Positions 33,098 through 41,948 are shown, counted from the stretch's first letter. The stretch: 64,000 nucleotides of DNA from JBDRMV01 sp043825615 (GCA_043825615.1 JBDRRS010000004.1:55781-119780), one strand, 5' to 3'. The notes: generated by a model from the sequence alone, not told the origin. Program-made: numbers and translations.

Positions 33098-34270
33098 TTA
33101 ATCTTTTTTATCTCCGGGATATATAGGAGACATCTTCCTCAAGACATTTACAATTTTCTGAAGTTCCTTCACGACAAAATCAATGTCTTTCTCCGTATTG
33201 CACCTGCCTAAACTGAACCTGACTGAGCCCTGGGCGATTTCGGGCGGAATCCCCATCGCGGACAAAACATGGGACGGCTCAAGCGAACCGGAAGCGCAGG
33301 CGGAACCCGAAGACGCCGCCACGCCTTTTAAATCAAGTTTAAGCACAATGGATTCCCCCTCGATGTATTTAAAAGAAAGGTCGGCGGTGTTCGGCAGACG
33401 GCGGTCGGGGTGACCGTTTAACTTCACGTCCTTTATTGAATTCATTATACCCGAAACGAATTTGTCTCTCAGTTTTTTCAACCTTTCGTTTTCCTCGCTC
33501 ATTTCTTTTCCGGCGATTTCAACCGCTTTCGCAAAACCGACGATACCGGCCACATTCTCGGTGCCCGCGCGAGAATTTTTCTCGTGATGGCCCCCGTGAA
33601 TAATGGACTCAAGTTTGGTCCCTTTCCTTATATAAATTACGCCTATGCCCTTGGGCCCGTACAACTTATGCCCCGAAAGAGAAAGCAGGTCAATTTTCAA
33701 GTCGTCCACATTTATCGGTATTTTACCGGCCGCCTGAACGGCGTCGGTGTGAAAAAGAACATTATTCCGTTTTGCAATTTCGCCAATTTCCTTAACAGGT
33801 TGAATTGTCCCCACCTCGTTATTAGCGTGCATAACCGTTACAAGCACCGTTTCATCGCCGATGTATTTTTTCAGTTCGTCCATACTCACCACGCCGTATT
33901 CGTCGACGGGAAGATACGTAACCCTGTAACCCCTTTTTTCCAGAAATTTACAGGTGCCCAGAACAGCCGGGTGTTCAATTGCAGACGTTATAATGTGTTT
34001 CCCTTTAACCCCGTTTGCGAAAGCGGCGCCTTTTACCGCAAAATTGTCCGACTCCGTGCCGCCGGAGGTGAAAACAATCTCCCCGGGGGATGCTCCGAGA
34101 AAGCCCGCTATCTTCTCCCGCGCTTCCTCCACCGCCTTCCGCGCGGAGCGGCCGAAGGAATGCAGACTTGACGCGTTGCCGAAATCCCTTCTGAAATAAG
34201 GTGTCATTGCCTTAACGACGCGCGGGTCAACGGGCGTCGTGGCGTTGTGGTCGAGATATATTTTACTCAT
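33098..34270 (-). CDS. Cysteine desulfurase (NifS/IscS family)
   Basis: 390 residues from ATG 34270 (MSKIYLDHNATTPVDP). PLP enzyme releasing sulfur from cysteine. The PLP lysine is in LSGHKLYGPKG and the catalytic Cys loop in SGSACASGSLEPSHVL, close to the NifS form. It overlaps cysE by 8 bases. Gene order PP-loop ATPase, cysE, nifS, nadA suggests a local sulfur-mobilising unit: CysE helps make cysteine and NifS takes its sulfur. Confidence 0.95.
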   Translation of the reverse strand: MSKIYLDHNATTPVDPRVVKAMTPYFRRDFGNASSLHSFGRSARKAVEEAREKIAGFLGASPGEIVFTSGGTESDNFAVKGAAFANGVKGKHIITSAIEHPAVLGTCKFLEKRGYRVTYLPVDEYGVVSMDELKKYIGDETVLVTVMHANNEVGTIQPVKEIGEIAKRNNVLFHTDAVQAAGKIPINVDDLKIDLLSLSGHKLYGPKGIGVIYIRKGTKLESIIHGGHHEKNSRAGTENVAGIVGFAKAVEIAGKEMSEENERLKKLRDKFVSGIMNSIKDVKLNGHPDRRLPNTADLSFKYIEGESIVLKLDLKGVAASSGSACASGSLEPSHVLSAMGIPPEIAQGSVRFSLGRCNTEKDIDFVVKELQKIVNVLRKMSPIYPGDKKD

Positions 34271-34991
34271 TTTTTTCTTTCCTGACGAGAAACTCATGCT
34301 CTATTTCATCTCTCTTTTTTTCAAGGAGCTCGTCTATCTTGCTTACAACCCCCTCCATGGACTCAATTTTTTTAAGACGCTCTTCAAGTTTATTCTGCTC
34401 GGCAAGAACAAATTTTATGGCATCGGCGACAGGGTCGGGAAGTTTGCCGTGTTCGAGCACTTTGAGATGCTCCTGGCTCCAACCCATGCCCACTCTTGCC
34501 GGAACGCCGACGGCCGTCGCATTCGCGGGAATATCCGTTATCACGACAGAACCCGCGCCTATTCTCGCGTGTTCCCCTATTTTTACCGCGCCGAGAACAA
34601 TCGCACCCGCGCCCACGACAACATTATCCCCGAGCGTGGGATGCCTCTTTTTCTTTGCCTGGCTTGTACCGCCGAGAACAACACCCTGATAGAGTAAAAC
34701 ATCGTTTCCTATCTCGGCCGTTTCCCCTATTACAACGCCCATCCCGTGGTCAATAAAAAATCTTCTGCCGATTTGCGCCCCGGGGTGGATCTCTATTCCC
34801 GTCAGGTGCCGGCTAACGTGCGAAATAATTCTTGCAAACGCGTATTCCCGCCTCCCGTAAAACCAGTGAGCAATGCGGTGCCACCAGAGAGCATGAAGGC
34901 CCGGATAGCAGAAAAGAACCTCAAGCATATTTTTTGCGGCGGGATCCTTCTTAAAAACCGTTTTCACATCTTCCTTTATTCTTTTAAACAT
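34263..34991 (-). CDS. cysE: Serine O-acetyltransferase
   Basis: 242 residues. Left-handed beta-helix acetyltransferase forming O-acetylserine for cysteine synthesis. Typical segments: ALWWHRIAHWFYGRREYAFARIISHVSRHLTGIEIHPGA, IDHGMGVVIGETAEIGNDVLLYQGVVLGGTS and the hexapeptide repeats GDNVVVGAGAIVLGAVKIGEHARIGAGSVV. It follows the PP-loop gene with a 6-base gap and overlaps the desulfurase gene. Confidence 0.96.
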   Translation of the reverse strand: MFKRIKEDVKTVFKKDPAAKNMLEVLFCYPGLHALWWHRIAHWFYGRREYAFARIISHVSRHLTGIEIHPGAQIGRRFFIDHGMGVVIGETAEIGNDVLLYQGVVLGGTSQAKKKRHPTLGDNVVVGAGAIVLGAVKIGEHARIGAGSVVITDIPANATAVGVPARVGMGWSQEHLKVLEHGKLPDPVADAIKFVLAEQNKLEERLKKIESMEGVVSKIDELLEKKRDEIEHEFLVRKEKNE

Positions 34992-34997
34992 TGCGAA

Positions 34998-35681
34998 TCA
35001 ATCTCCTTTTTCTCTGCCCGGCCGCCGTTTCCTTCTTAAAGTTTTTCCGATATATCTTCCGGCAGCCGGTAATTTTTCAAGCATATATTTTTTAATATTC
35101 TTATTATGCACCCTGTTCAGCCCGAAAAGACATTCCGCCTGCAGGGGAGCGGCGGAAATTCCGGCTTTCACTGCAATTTCTTTTATTTTCCGGGCGCTCA
35201 ACCGGTAAACCGGATGGCTGTACGTTATGCCGAATTTCCCGGCGAACGCATCCGCCGCATCCATATACGCAGGGGTCTGTTCCGGATAATATGTCTGACC
35301 TTTTTCAAAGCCGTCGGCAATCCGATTTATATTATTTTTCCTGCAGTAAATGATCGCCTCCGAAAGCATTGCGAGTTTGCACCCGCAGCACAGCAGGTTG
35401 CCGTATTTTTTTACATCGCTCTCGAGTTCCTTAACGGCAATCGCATGGAATAAAACGCGGCTGCTCATCAATTTCCACGAACACATTTTTCCGAACCGTT
35501 TCTTTATCAAATCCGCTTTGCGGCGGGAATTGTCCAATCCCAGTTCGGCGCCGTTGTCAAAAGTTACCAGATGCGTTCTGTATCCTTCCCGCAGATAGCC
35601 CACCGCCGCGGCGGAGGAGTCCCTGCCGCCCGAAAACAAAACCAGCACTTCCGGAATTCCGGAATGTTTCTGCTTTTTCAC
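34998..35681 (-). CDS. PP-loop ATPase (adenine nucleotide alpha-hydrolase family)
   Basis: 227 residues. The PP-loop is LVLFSGGRDSSAAAVGYLREG, as in QueC, TtcA, ThiI and related ATP-pyrophosphatases. A cysteine cluster LLCCGCK and a later AECLFGLNR could hold an iron-sulfur cluster or carry sulfur. The C-terminus is basic, suggesting RNA binding. With cysE and nifS next door it is most likely a sulfur-transfer or tRNA-thiolation enzyme. A QueC-like role is another option; the exact family is not recognised. Confidence 0.7.
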   Translation of the reverse strand: MKKQKHSGIPEVLVLFSGGRDSSAAAVGYLREGYRTHLVTFDNGAELGLDNSRRKADLIKKRFGKMCSWKLMSSRVLFHAIAVKELESDVKKYGNLLCCGCKLAMLSEAIIYCRKNNINRIADGFEKGQTYYPEQTPAYMDAADAFAGKFGITYSHPVYRLSARKIKEIAVKAGISAAPLQAECLFGLNRVHNKNIKKYMLEKLPAAGRYIGKTLRRKRRPGREKGD

Positions 35682-35697
35682 TTTTTACGTTTTTTTC

Positions 35698-36111
35698 TCA
35701 AAAACCAGAACAGTCCCCGTTCTTTTCGTTCTTTTTCTTATAAACTTCGGCGGGGTTAAATTCCCTGTCCATTATTATCCGCCAATTGTTTCCTTCAAGT
35801 TGTCTGAAAAAACACGCTTTGTAACCGAGGTGGCAGGCGCCGTAGGCGGCGGGTTTTACTTTTAGGAGCAGAGAGTCCCCGTCGCAGTCAAGGTAAATCT
35901 CAAGAACTTCCATAAAGTTGCCCGACTCCTCGCCCTTCGTCCAGAGTTTCTTCCGGCTTCTTGAATAGAATGTTGCTTTTTTTGTTTCCACCGTTTTAAG
36001 GAACGCTTCTTCATTCATATAAGCGAGCATCAAAACCTGCCCATCCACGCCGATCAGAACAGCGGGAACAAGCCCCCTGCCATCAAATTTTATTTCGTCA
36101 ATCAGAGCCAT
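35698..36111 (-). CDS. hisI: Phosphoribosyl-AMP cyclohydrolase
   Basis: 137 residues. Third step of histidine synthesis. Family motifs: GLVPAVLIGVDGQVLMLAYMNEEAFLKTVETKKATFYSRSRKKLWTKGEESGN, YLDCDGDSLLLKV and the zinc cysteine region GACHLGYKACFFR. It lacks the HisE pyrophosphohydrolase domain. It overlaps hisA by 14 bases. Confidence 0.97.
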   Translation of the reverse strand: MALIDEIKFDGRGLVPAVLIGVDGQVLMLAYMNEEAFLKTVETKKATFYSRSRKKLWTKGEESGNFMEVLEIYLDCDGDSLLLKVKPAAYGACHLGYKACFFRQLEGNNWRIIMDREFNPAEVYKKKNEKNGDCSGF

Positions 36112-36820
36112 ATTTTTCTATCGCCTCCCGTAAGTCCATTTTGTTTTCGTAAACCGCCTTCCCTATTATAACACCCGCCACCCCTGTCGAGGCAAGGGCT
36201 TCCAAATCCTGCAGCCCCTTAACGCCGCCGGAAGCAATAACCGGAATATCCGTCATCCCGACAATTCCCGAATAAAATTCCGGATCTATTCCCGCCAGAG
36301 TCCCGTCTTTCACAATTGAGGTTACAATCACTTCTCTGACAAGCCGTGTTTTCAAACTGTTGAAGAAATCATCCAGCCCCGCGCCCGAGCCTTCCCTCCA
36401 GCCGTGAATCTTCACGTATTTATTCTCCACGTCCGCGCTTAAAACCACTTTATCCGCAAACCACGACAGGATTTCCCCGAACTGCTGGATATTGTCAAAA
36501 AAAACAGAACCGAGGACAATTTTATCAATCCCCTTTTCAATATACTCCTTCGCCGTTTCAAAACGCCTGATTCCTCCGCCGACGTCAAGAACAACATCCG
36601 TTTTTGCTCTTATGTCAAAAATCGCATCCCGCGTGATTTTGTCATCATCGCCGAAAGCGCCGTCGAGATTTACGATATGAAGACGTTTTGCTCCCTGCCG
36701 GCAGAAGACCCCGGCAACTTCCGCCGGGTTTTCAAAATAAACCTTCTCCTTATCCTGTTTCCCCTGGAAAAGACGGACAACACGCCCGCCCCTCAAATCA
36801 ATCGCCGGAATTATCTGCAT
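36098..36820 (-). CDS. hisA: ProFAR isomerase (1-(5-phosphoribosyl)-5-aminoimidazole carboxamide isomerase)
   Basis: 240 residues, (beta/alpha)8 barrel. It begins MQIIPAIDLRGGRVVRLFQGK with the catalytic Asp, and has DVGGGIRRFE, IVTSIVKDGTLAGID with the second catalytic Asp, and VIASGGVKGLQDLEAL phosphate sites. A family 1 repeat ends 9 bases before the ATG and no Shine-Dalgarno remains there; the bases just before the start are CCCAACT. Confidence 0.97.
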   Translation of the reverse strand: MQIIPAIDLRGGRVVRLFQGKQDKEKVYFENPAEVAGVFCRQGAKRLHIVNLDGAFGDDDKITRDAIFDIRAKTDVVLDVGGGIRRFETAKEYIEKGIDKIVLGSVFFDNIQQFGEILSWFADKVVLSADVENKYVKIHGWREGSGAGLDDFFNSLKTRLVREVIVTSIVKDGTLAGIDPEFYSGIVGMTDIPVIASGGVKGLQDLEALASTGVAGVIIGKAVYENKMDLREAIEKYGSD

Positions 36821-36828
36821 AGTTGGGA

Positions 36829-36890
36829 TAGTTGGGGACAGGGCTTTTCAAGACCTGTCCCCTTCCATAAGACCTGTCCCCTTCCTTATA
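36829..36890. repeat. Family 1 repeat between hisB and hisA, one full and one partial copy
   Basis: Full hairpin 36829-36868 with GGGGAC and GTCCCC arms, then a half copy ending near 36890. The hisB frame runs into it and stops inside (36848-36850), so it encodes the HisB C-terminus ending MEGDRS. The same MEGDR sequence ends the NuoE-like protein. Confidence 0.85.
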
Positions 36891-37501
36891 AGACCTTTTG
36901 TGGAGGGAATTCCTTTCCCCGACGACGCAAGAGCCCTGCCCAGCGCTATGCCGAACGCCTTGAAAACCGCCTCGCTCATGTGGTGATTGTCCCTGCCCCC
37001 AAGAGAAATAACGTGAATTGTTATGCCCGCCGTATTCGAAACGGCTCTGAAAAAATCTTCTATGAGGCGAAAGTCAAAATCAGATTTTCTGATGGCGGAA
37101 AACTCAACCTTAAAACTCAAAAAAGGTCTCCCCGAAATATCAATCGCGACAAGCGCCAGCGCCTCGTCCATCGGTATTACCGCCGAGCCGAACCTCGTCA
37201 GGCCCTTCCCTTTCTTTATAATTTTTTTCAGGTCTTCACCCAGGCAAATTCCGAGGTCCTCAACGGTATGATGGTCGTCGACTTGCGTATCGCCCGTCGC
37301 TTTTACCTTCAGACAAAATCCTCCGTGACAGGAAAATGCCTCAAGCATATGGTTCATAAAGCCGATGGGGGTATTTATGTCTGCCGCTGCCGGCCGTTTC
37401 TTTCCATCCAATTTTAGCGAAACGCTTATGTCTGTCTCCTTCGTCTTCCTGTGAAAGGTGGCCGAGCTTTTACTTTTTCTTTCCGGGTTTCTTTTTTTCA
37501 T
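36848..37501 (-). CDS. hisB: Imidazoleglycerol-phosphate dehydratase
   Basis: 217 residues. Manganese-dependent enzyme of histidine synthesis with the metal motifs GFMNHMLEAFSCHGG, VDDHHTVEDLG and GRDNHHMSEAVFKAFG. GGAG precedes the ATG at a normal distance. The family normally ends just after the STKG motif; here about 12 extra residues (IRKGTGLMEGDRS region) come from the repeat. It overlaps hisD by 32 bases. Confidence 0.97.
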   Translation of the reverse strand: MKKRNPERKSKSSATFHRKTKETDISVSLKLDGKKRPAAADINTPIGFMNHMLEAFSCHGGFCLKVKATGDTQVDDHHTVEDLGICLGEDLKKIIKKGKGLTRFGSAVIPMDEALALVAIDISGRPFLSFKVEFSAIRKSDFDFRLIEDFFRAVSNTAGITIHVISLGGRDNHHMSEAVFKAFGIALGRALASSGKGIPSTKGLIRKGTGLMEGDRS

Positions 37502-38657
37502 GACATCTCCTTATCTCTATTGATTTCCTGTGGTTTTCCATTCCCTCCTCGCCCGCAAGAAATACGGCGGCTCCGCTGTCCGAGGCAAAAGACCTTTTAT
37601 CGTAACTGATTTCGGCATAACTTCTGAGAAAAGTTCCGGCGCTCAGCCCTGACGCAAAAGAGGCTGTCCCGCCCGTCGGAAGCGTGTGGGAAGGCCCCGC
37701 CGTATAGTCCCCCATCGCGACGGCGGAATACTTCCCGAAGAAAACGGCTCCGCATTTTCCGAACCTGTTCCTGTACCGTGAAACATTTTTAACCATTACA
37801 AGAAGGTGCTCGGGCGCAATGGATTCAATTTTAGCCGTCTGCTCCTTTAAATCCTTTATAAGAAAAACAGAAATCCTGCGCCCGAAAACGCCCCTGATAA
37901 AATTAAAAAGACGCTTTGAAGGCGTTATGAAATACGCTTTTGTTTCAGGAGCGTGCTCAAGCTGCGCTGCCAGGTCAATGATAATCCATTCCTTTTTTAC
38001 GCTTTCGTCGGCAAGAATCATTATCTCGCTCGGCCCCGCAAGCAAATCAATGCCCACCGCGCCGAAAACCTGTCTTTTCGCTTCCGTCACAAACCTGTTT
38101 CCGGGTCCAGCAATAAAATCAACCTTCGGAATTTCCCCCGCCCCGTACGCAAAAGCGGCAACCGCCTGAGCGCCCGAAATTCTGAAAAGCGAAGTGACCC
38201 CCGAAAGATGGCAGGCGGCCAGAAGCGCATCCGAAATTTTTGAACTCGCGATGTAAATTTCTCTGACGCCTGCGACTTTCGCGGGTATCGCATTCATAAG
38301 CACCGAAGACGGGTACAGGAACCGGCCGCTCGGAACATAAATTCCCGCTTTTTCCACCGGCGTAAAACAATGCCTTATTTTCAAGCCGTTCCTCCCGTAC
38401 GTTATATTTTTATAGCCGCCGCGGACTTTCCTCTGAAAAGAATAAATCTTCTCTGAAATCCCCGTCAGAAACCGGCGGGCTTTTTCCGGAAGCCGTTTAT
38501 ACGCAAGAGAAAAATCACGGGGCATCAGACGGAGCCCGGCGGGGGATACGGAAACGCCGTTAAACTTTTTCTCAAAATTAAGAACGGCGGCGATTCCGCG
38601 TTTCCTGACTTCCTTCAAAACAGTTGAAACGGTTTCTGCCACATTCGTTTTTTTCAT
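37470..38657 (-). CDS. hisD: Histidinol dehydrogenase
   Basis: 395 residues from ATG 38657, which has GAGG 5 bases upstream; GTG 38663 is too close. It catalyses the last two steps of histidine synthesis. Motifs: PVEKAGIYVPSGRFLYPSSVLMNAIPAKVAGV, FIAGPGNRFVTEAKR, GIDLLAGPSEIMILADES, QLEHAPETKAYF with the catalytic His, and GDYTAGPSHTLPTGG. It ends in a lysine-rich tail. No hisG, hisC, hisF or hisH is in the window. Confidence 0.97.
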   Translation of the reverse strand: MKKTNVAETVSTVLKEVRKRGIAAVLNFEKKFNGVSVSPAGLRLMPRDFSLAYKRLPEKARRFLTGISEKIYSFQRKVRGGYKNITYGRNGLKIRHCFTPVEKAGIYVPSGRFLYPSSVLMNAIPAKVAGVREIYIASSKISDALLAACHLSGVTSLFRISGAQAVAAFAYGAGEIPKVDFIAGPGNRFVTEAKRQVFGAVGIDLLAGPSEIMILADESVKKEWIIIDLAAQLEHAPETKAYFITPSKRLFNFIRGVFGRRISVFLIKDLKEQTAKIESIAPEHLLVMVKNVSRYRNRFGKCGAVFFGKYSAVAMGDYTAGPSHTLPTGGTASFASGLSAGTFLRSYAEISYDKRSFASDSGAAVFLAGEEGMENHRKSIEIRRCHEKKKPGKKK

Positions 38658-38664
38658 AACCACC

Positions 38665-39942
38665 TCAATCCCCTTTTATTGAAACATTTGCGCCGAGCAA
38701 CTTCAACTTCTTGAAAAAATTTTCGTAGCCCCTGAAGAGATGAGACAGGTCGCTCACCGTGGTTTTGCCGTGCGAGGCAAGACCGGCTATAATCATCGCG
38801 GCAGACGCTCTCAAATCGCAGGCGAGGAGAGAAGCGCCGCTTAACCGGGAACGCCGGACGGTAAGAACATCCCTTTTAAGAAACATTTTCGCATTCAACC
38901 TTTTCAGTTCATCAACATACATAAACCGCCCGGAAAAAATATTTTCTTTTATCCTGGAGACGCCTGACGCTTTAAGCATATAAACGGCCCACAGCGGCTG
39001 TAAATCGGTCGGGAATCCCGGATATGACTTTGTCTCGATTCCTGCCGATTCCGGACGGGCGGCTGCTGTAATTTTTATACTGTCGGAAAATATCCGAACA
39101 CCAGCGCCGGTCGCCGAAAGAGCCCTTGTAACCGACGACAAATGCCCCGGAATAATATTTTGAACTTTTACTTCTCCCCCGACGGATGCGGCGGCAAGAA
39201 GAAACGTTCCCGCCTCAATCCTGTCCGGCATCACGGAAAACCTGCAGCCGGCGAGGCGCTTTTTCCCCGAAATAACATACGTATTTTTCACATGCGATAT
39301 GTCCGCGCCCATCGCTTTCAAAAAAAGATAAAGATCATAGACCTCCGGCTCTTCAGCGGCATTGGAAATTACCGTTTTCCCCGGTATGCCGGCAGCCGCC
39401 ATAAGAAGATTTTCAGTCGCGCCCACCGAAGGGAACCGGAGTTTGATATCCGCCCCTTTCAAAGACCCTTTTCCGAAAACCATTCTTCCCTGTGAAATTT
39501 TGTATTCGGCTCCCAGCGCCTGCAAGCCGTCAAGATGAATATCTATCGGCCGCTCGCCCAGGGCGCACCCTCCCGGAACAGCGAAAGAACCCTTTTTCCT
39601 CATAGCAAGAAGCGGACCCATAACAAGAACCGATGCCCTCAACTTTCTTACAAGGTTTTCGGGAAGGTCTTCGTGCTTCGCTTTTCCCCTGATTTTCGCC
39701 GTGTTTTTGGAAAACCCGATTTCCTTGCCCAGCCGCCTCAGGAGTTCAAAAATCACAAAAATATCGTCGAGGGCGGGGACATTTTCGATAACGCATTCTT
39801 CGTCTGTAAGAAGCGTGGCCGCAAGAATAGGAAGGGCGGCGTTTTTGGAACCGCTTATTTTGACAGACCCTGAAAGACGCTCCGTAAAAAGACATTCCGC
39901 GTGCGACTTTTCTCTTCTTGCTTTCAGTATTTTATTTACCAT
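38665..39942 (-). CDS. murA: UDP-N-acetylglucosamine 1-carboxyvinyltransferase
   Basis: 425 residues from ATG 39942. First committed step of peptidoglycan synthesis. It starts near LSGSVKISGSKNAALPILAATLL and has the catalytic cysteine loop PGGCALGERPIDIHLDGLQ (so it should be fosfomycin-sensitive), then EAGTFLLAAASVGGEV and FPTDLQPLWAVYMLKASG. An earlier ATG at 39981 would overlap prmC by 50 bases; 39942 overlaps it by 11 and gives the usual length. Confidence 0.96.
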   Translation of the reverse strand: MVNKILKARREKSHAECLFTERLSGSVKISGSKNAALPILAATLLTDEECVIENVPALDDIFVIFELLRRLGKEIGFSKNTAKIRGKAKHEDLPENLVRKLRASVLVMGPLLAMRKKGSFAVPGGCALGERPIDIHLDGLQALGAEYKISQGRMVFGKGSLKGADIKLRFPSVGATENLLMAAAGIPGKTVISNAAEEPEVYDLYLFLKAMGADISHVKNTYVISGKKRLAGCRFSVMPDRIEAGTFLLAAASVGGEVKVQNIIPGHLSSVTRALSATGAGVRIFSDSIKITAAARPESAGIETKSYPGFPTDLQPLWAVYMLKASGVSRIKENIFSGRFMYVDELKRLNAKMFLKRDVLTVRRSRLSGASLLACDLRASAAMIIAGLASHGKTTVSDLSHLFRGYENFFKKLKLLGANVSIKGD

Positions 39943-40753
39943 TTTGCGCCGTTGCGACCCTCGGTATTCCCGCCAAATCATTATAAAGTTTTATATCCGC
40001 GTACCCGCAATCTTCAAGCAGTTTTCTGACGGGAGCGTTCTGGTCATATCCAATTTCCAGAAAAAGCCGGCCGCGCGGTTTTAAATAATCCCCCGCCTGA
40101 AGGACTATTCTCCTTATACAGTCCAACCCTTCCTCTCCGGCAAAAAGCGACTGCGGCCTCTGGCGCAGGACGTCCCTGTCAAGTTTTTCCAAGGATGCCA
40201 CATAAGGAGGATTGCTTGCAATTATATCAAATTTTCCGGAGACATTTTCAAAAATATCGGATTTAACCGTGATGACCCGCGCGCCTAATTTCACCGCGTT
40301 TCTTTTTGTAATTTCAAGCGCGCGCTCGTCTATGTCCGCCGCCAGGGCCTCCAGATTTGCAAGGAGCGAAACGGAAACCGCAATGACCCCGCACCCGCAG
40401 CCGATATCAAGAATGGAGCTTGCGCCGCCTGTTACATCAAGAATTTTTTCGATGAGCGTTTCCGTCGAATTTTTCGGTATAAAAATTCCCTCCTCTATGT
40501 CAAATTTCATCCCGAAAAATTCCGCCTGTCCTAAAATATATTCAACAGGCGCACCGTCATGTCTTAGTTTAAGATTTTTGAGAAGCTTTCTGCGGCCGGC
40601 GGCTTTAATTTTACTCTCGGAAAAATAACTGCGGCCGTACTCAATTCCGAGCGTCCTGTTGAAAATATGCTCAAAATCTTCTTCGGAAATCCCCGGAAAT
40701 TCCCCGCGCAGATTTTTAAAACATTCCTTTACTCTTTCCCCTGCATTTTCCAT
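39932..40753 (-). CDS. prmC: Peptide chain release factor N5-glutamine methyltransferase
   Basis: 273 residues. It methylates the GGQ glutamine of release factors. It has the SAM motif ILDIGCGCGVIAVSVSLL and the substrate motif ASNPPYV, followed by EGLDCIRRIV. Its substrate prfA is the gene upstream. The Shine-Dalgarno AAGGA, 6 bases before the ATG, is at the edge of a family 2 repeat. Confidence 0.96.
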   Translation of the reverse strand: MENAGERVKECFKNLRGEFPGISEEDFEHIFNRTLGIEYGRSYFSESKIKAAGRRKLLKNLKLRHDGAPVEYILGQAEFFGMKFDIEEGIFIPKNSTETLIEKILDVTGGASSILDIGCGCGVIAVSVSLLANLEALAADIDERALEITKRNAVKLGARVITVKSDIFENVSGKFDIIASNPPYVASLEKLDRDVLRQRPQSLFAGEEGLDCIRRIVLQAGDYLKPRGRLFLEIGYDQNAPVRKLLEDCGYADIKLYNDLAGIPRVATAQNGK

Positions 40754-40760
40754 TCTTTTT

Positions 40761-40815
40761 CCTTATCAGGGCGGTGGGCGTCTTCGTCCGCCTGTGGAGG
40801 AAGGGTGGCGTCCAT
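40761..40815. repeat. Family 2 repeat, long form, between prfA and prmC
   Basis: On the minus strand it runs from GGACGCCACCCTTCCTCC through AGGCGGACGAAGACGC to CCACCGCCCTGATAAGG. It starts 3 bases after the prfA stop and ends in the prmC Shine-Dalgarno. A near-identical copy is at about 41876-41935 and shorter ones are upstream of prfA and rnfA. Confidence 0.85.
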
Positions 40816-40817
40816 TT

Positions 40818-41831
40818 CTATGCCAGACCTTCCCACAGTTTTTTCGTGACCTCATCCATTTCGCCGTCCATAAAACCGGCTAAATTATAAACGGTGAACT
40901 TTATCCTGTGGTCGGTCACGCGGTTCTGCGGAAAATTATACGTTCTTATTTTCTCGCTTCTGTCGCCCTGACCGACCTGTGCCCTTATTACGTTTTTCAT
41001 TGACTCCTGCGCCGAGGCAAGCTGTTGCTCGTAAATGCGCGCCTTGAGCATTTTCATCGCTTTGCGTTTGTTCTGCCCCTGAGATCTTTCATCCTGACAG
41101 GAAGTCACGATTCCCGTAGGGATGTGTGTAATCCTCACCGCAGAATCCGTTTTGTTCACATGCTGTCCGCCTTTGCCGGAAGACCTGTATGTGTCTATTC
41201 TCAAATCGGACGGCTCTATCCTGACCTCCACATCCTCCGGTTCGGGATAAACGGCAACGCTGGCCGCCGATGTATGAATCCTCCCGCTGCTTTCGGTTGC
41301 GGGAATTCTCTGAACTCTGTGGACACCTCCCTCAAACCTGAAAAAATAATAGGCGAACTTTCCGCTTGATTCAAAAACGACCTCTTTTATACCTCCCATA
41401 TCAATCGAATGTATCTGAAAAATCTCAATCTTTATTCCGTGGGATTCCGTCATTTTCTGATACATTCTGAAAAGGTCAGCCGCGAAGATTCCCGCTTCCT
41501 TTCCGCCCGTGCCAGCCCTTATCTCAACAATAATGGGCCTCCCCTCAAAAGGACTTTTAAAAAATTTCTCTTCCAGTTCTTTCTTAATCAGTTCTGCCCT
41601 GCCCCGCAGAGCCGCAACCTCATCCCTGTAAAGTTCCTGAAGTTCCGTATCGTCTTTCAATTCCTGATTTTTTTCCAGTTCTCCTTCAATCTGTTTTAAT
41701 TTCATGACAGCGTTGTAAAGCGGTTCCAGTTGTTTATACTGTTTATGGATGTCTCTGTTCGAAAAATCGGAAGTCAGGCGGTTTTCCAGTTCTTTGAAGT
41801 CATTTATTATTTTTAAGTATTTCGCGTCCAA
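40818..41831 (-). CDS. prfA: Peptide chain release factor 1
   Basis: 337 residues. It has the stop-codon reading motif PAT in VHRVQRIPATESSGRIH and the catalytic GGQ in SSGKGGQHVNKTDSAVRI. It recognises UAA and UAG. The start is a TTG at 41831 with AAGGA 7 bases upstream inside the adjoining repeat; no ATG fits. This makes it slightly shorter than E. coli RF1. Confidence 0.95.
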   Translation of the reverse strand: MDAKYLKIINDFKELENRLTSDFSNRDIHKQYKQLEPLYNAVMKLKQIEGELEKNQELKDDTELQELYRDEVAALRGRAELIKKELEEKFFKSPFEGRPIIVEIRAGTGGKEAGIFAADLFRMYQKMTESHGIKIEIFQIHSIDMGGIKEVVFESSGKFAYYFFRFEGGVHRVQRIPATESSGRIHTSAASVAVYPEPEDVEVRIEPSDLRIDTYRSSGKGGQHVNKTDSAVRITHIPTGIVTSCQDERSQGQNKRKAMKMLKARIYEQQLASAQESMKNVIRAQVGQGDRSEKIRTYNFPQNRVTDHRIKFTVYNLAGFMDGEMDEVTKKLWEGLA

Positions 41832-41938
41832 TTTTTATTCCTTACCAGGGCGGTGGGAGGGTGGCGTCCAATTCTTATTCCTTACCAGGGCGGTGGGCGT
41901 CTTCGTCCGCCTGTGGAGGAAGGGTGGCGTCCAATTAT
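41824..41938. repeat. Two family 2 repeats in tandem upstream of prfA
   Basis: A short and a long copy. A 34-base stretch (41824-41857) that includes the prfA start, its Shine-Dalgarno and the CAGGGCGGTGGG core recurs with one mismatch at 41864-41897. GCGTCCAATT appears a third time at 41928-41937. The pattern suggests the prfA start region was duplicated when the element arrived. Confidence 0.85.
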
Positions 41939-41948
41939 TTTGGTGGAG

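Noticed and set aside
36818..36838. Two CCCAACTAT units before hisA as a possible target duplication
   Set aside because: The first unit matches the standard end of family 1 repeats (CCCCAACTA), so it need not be a duplicated target.
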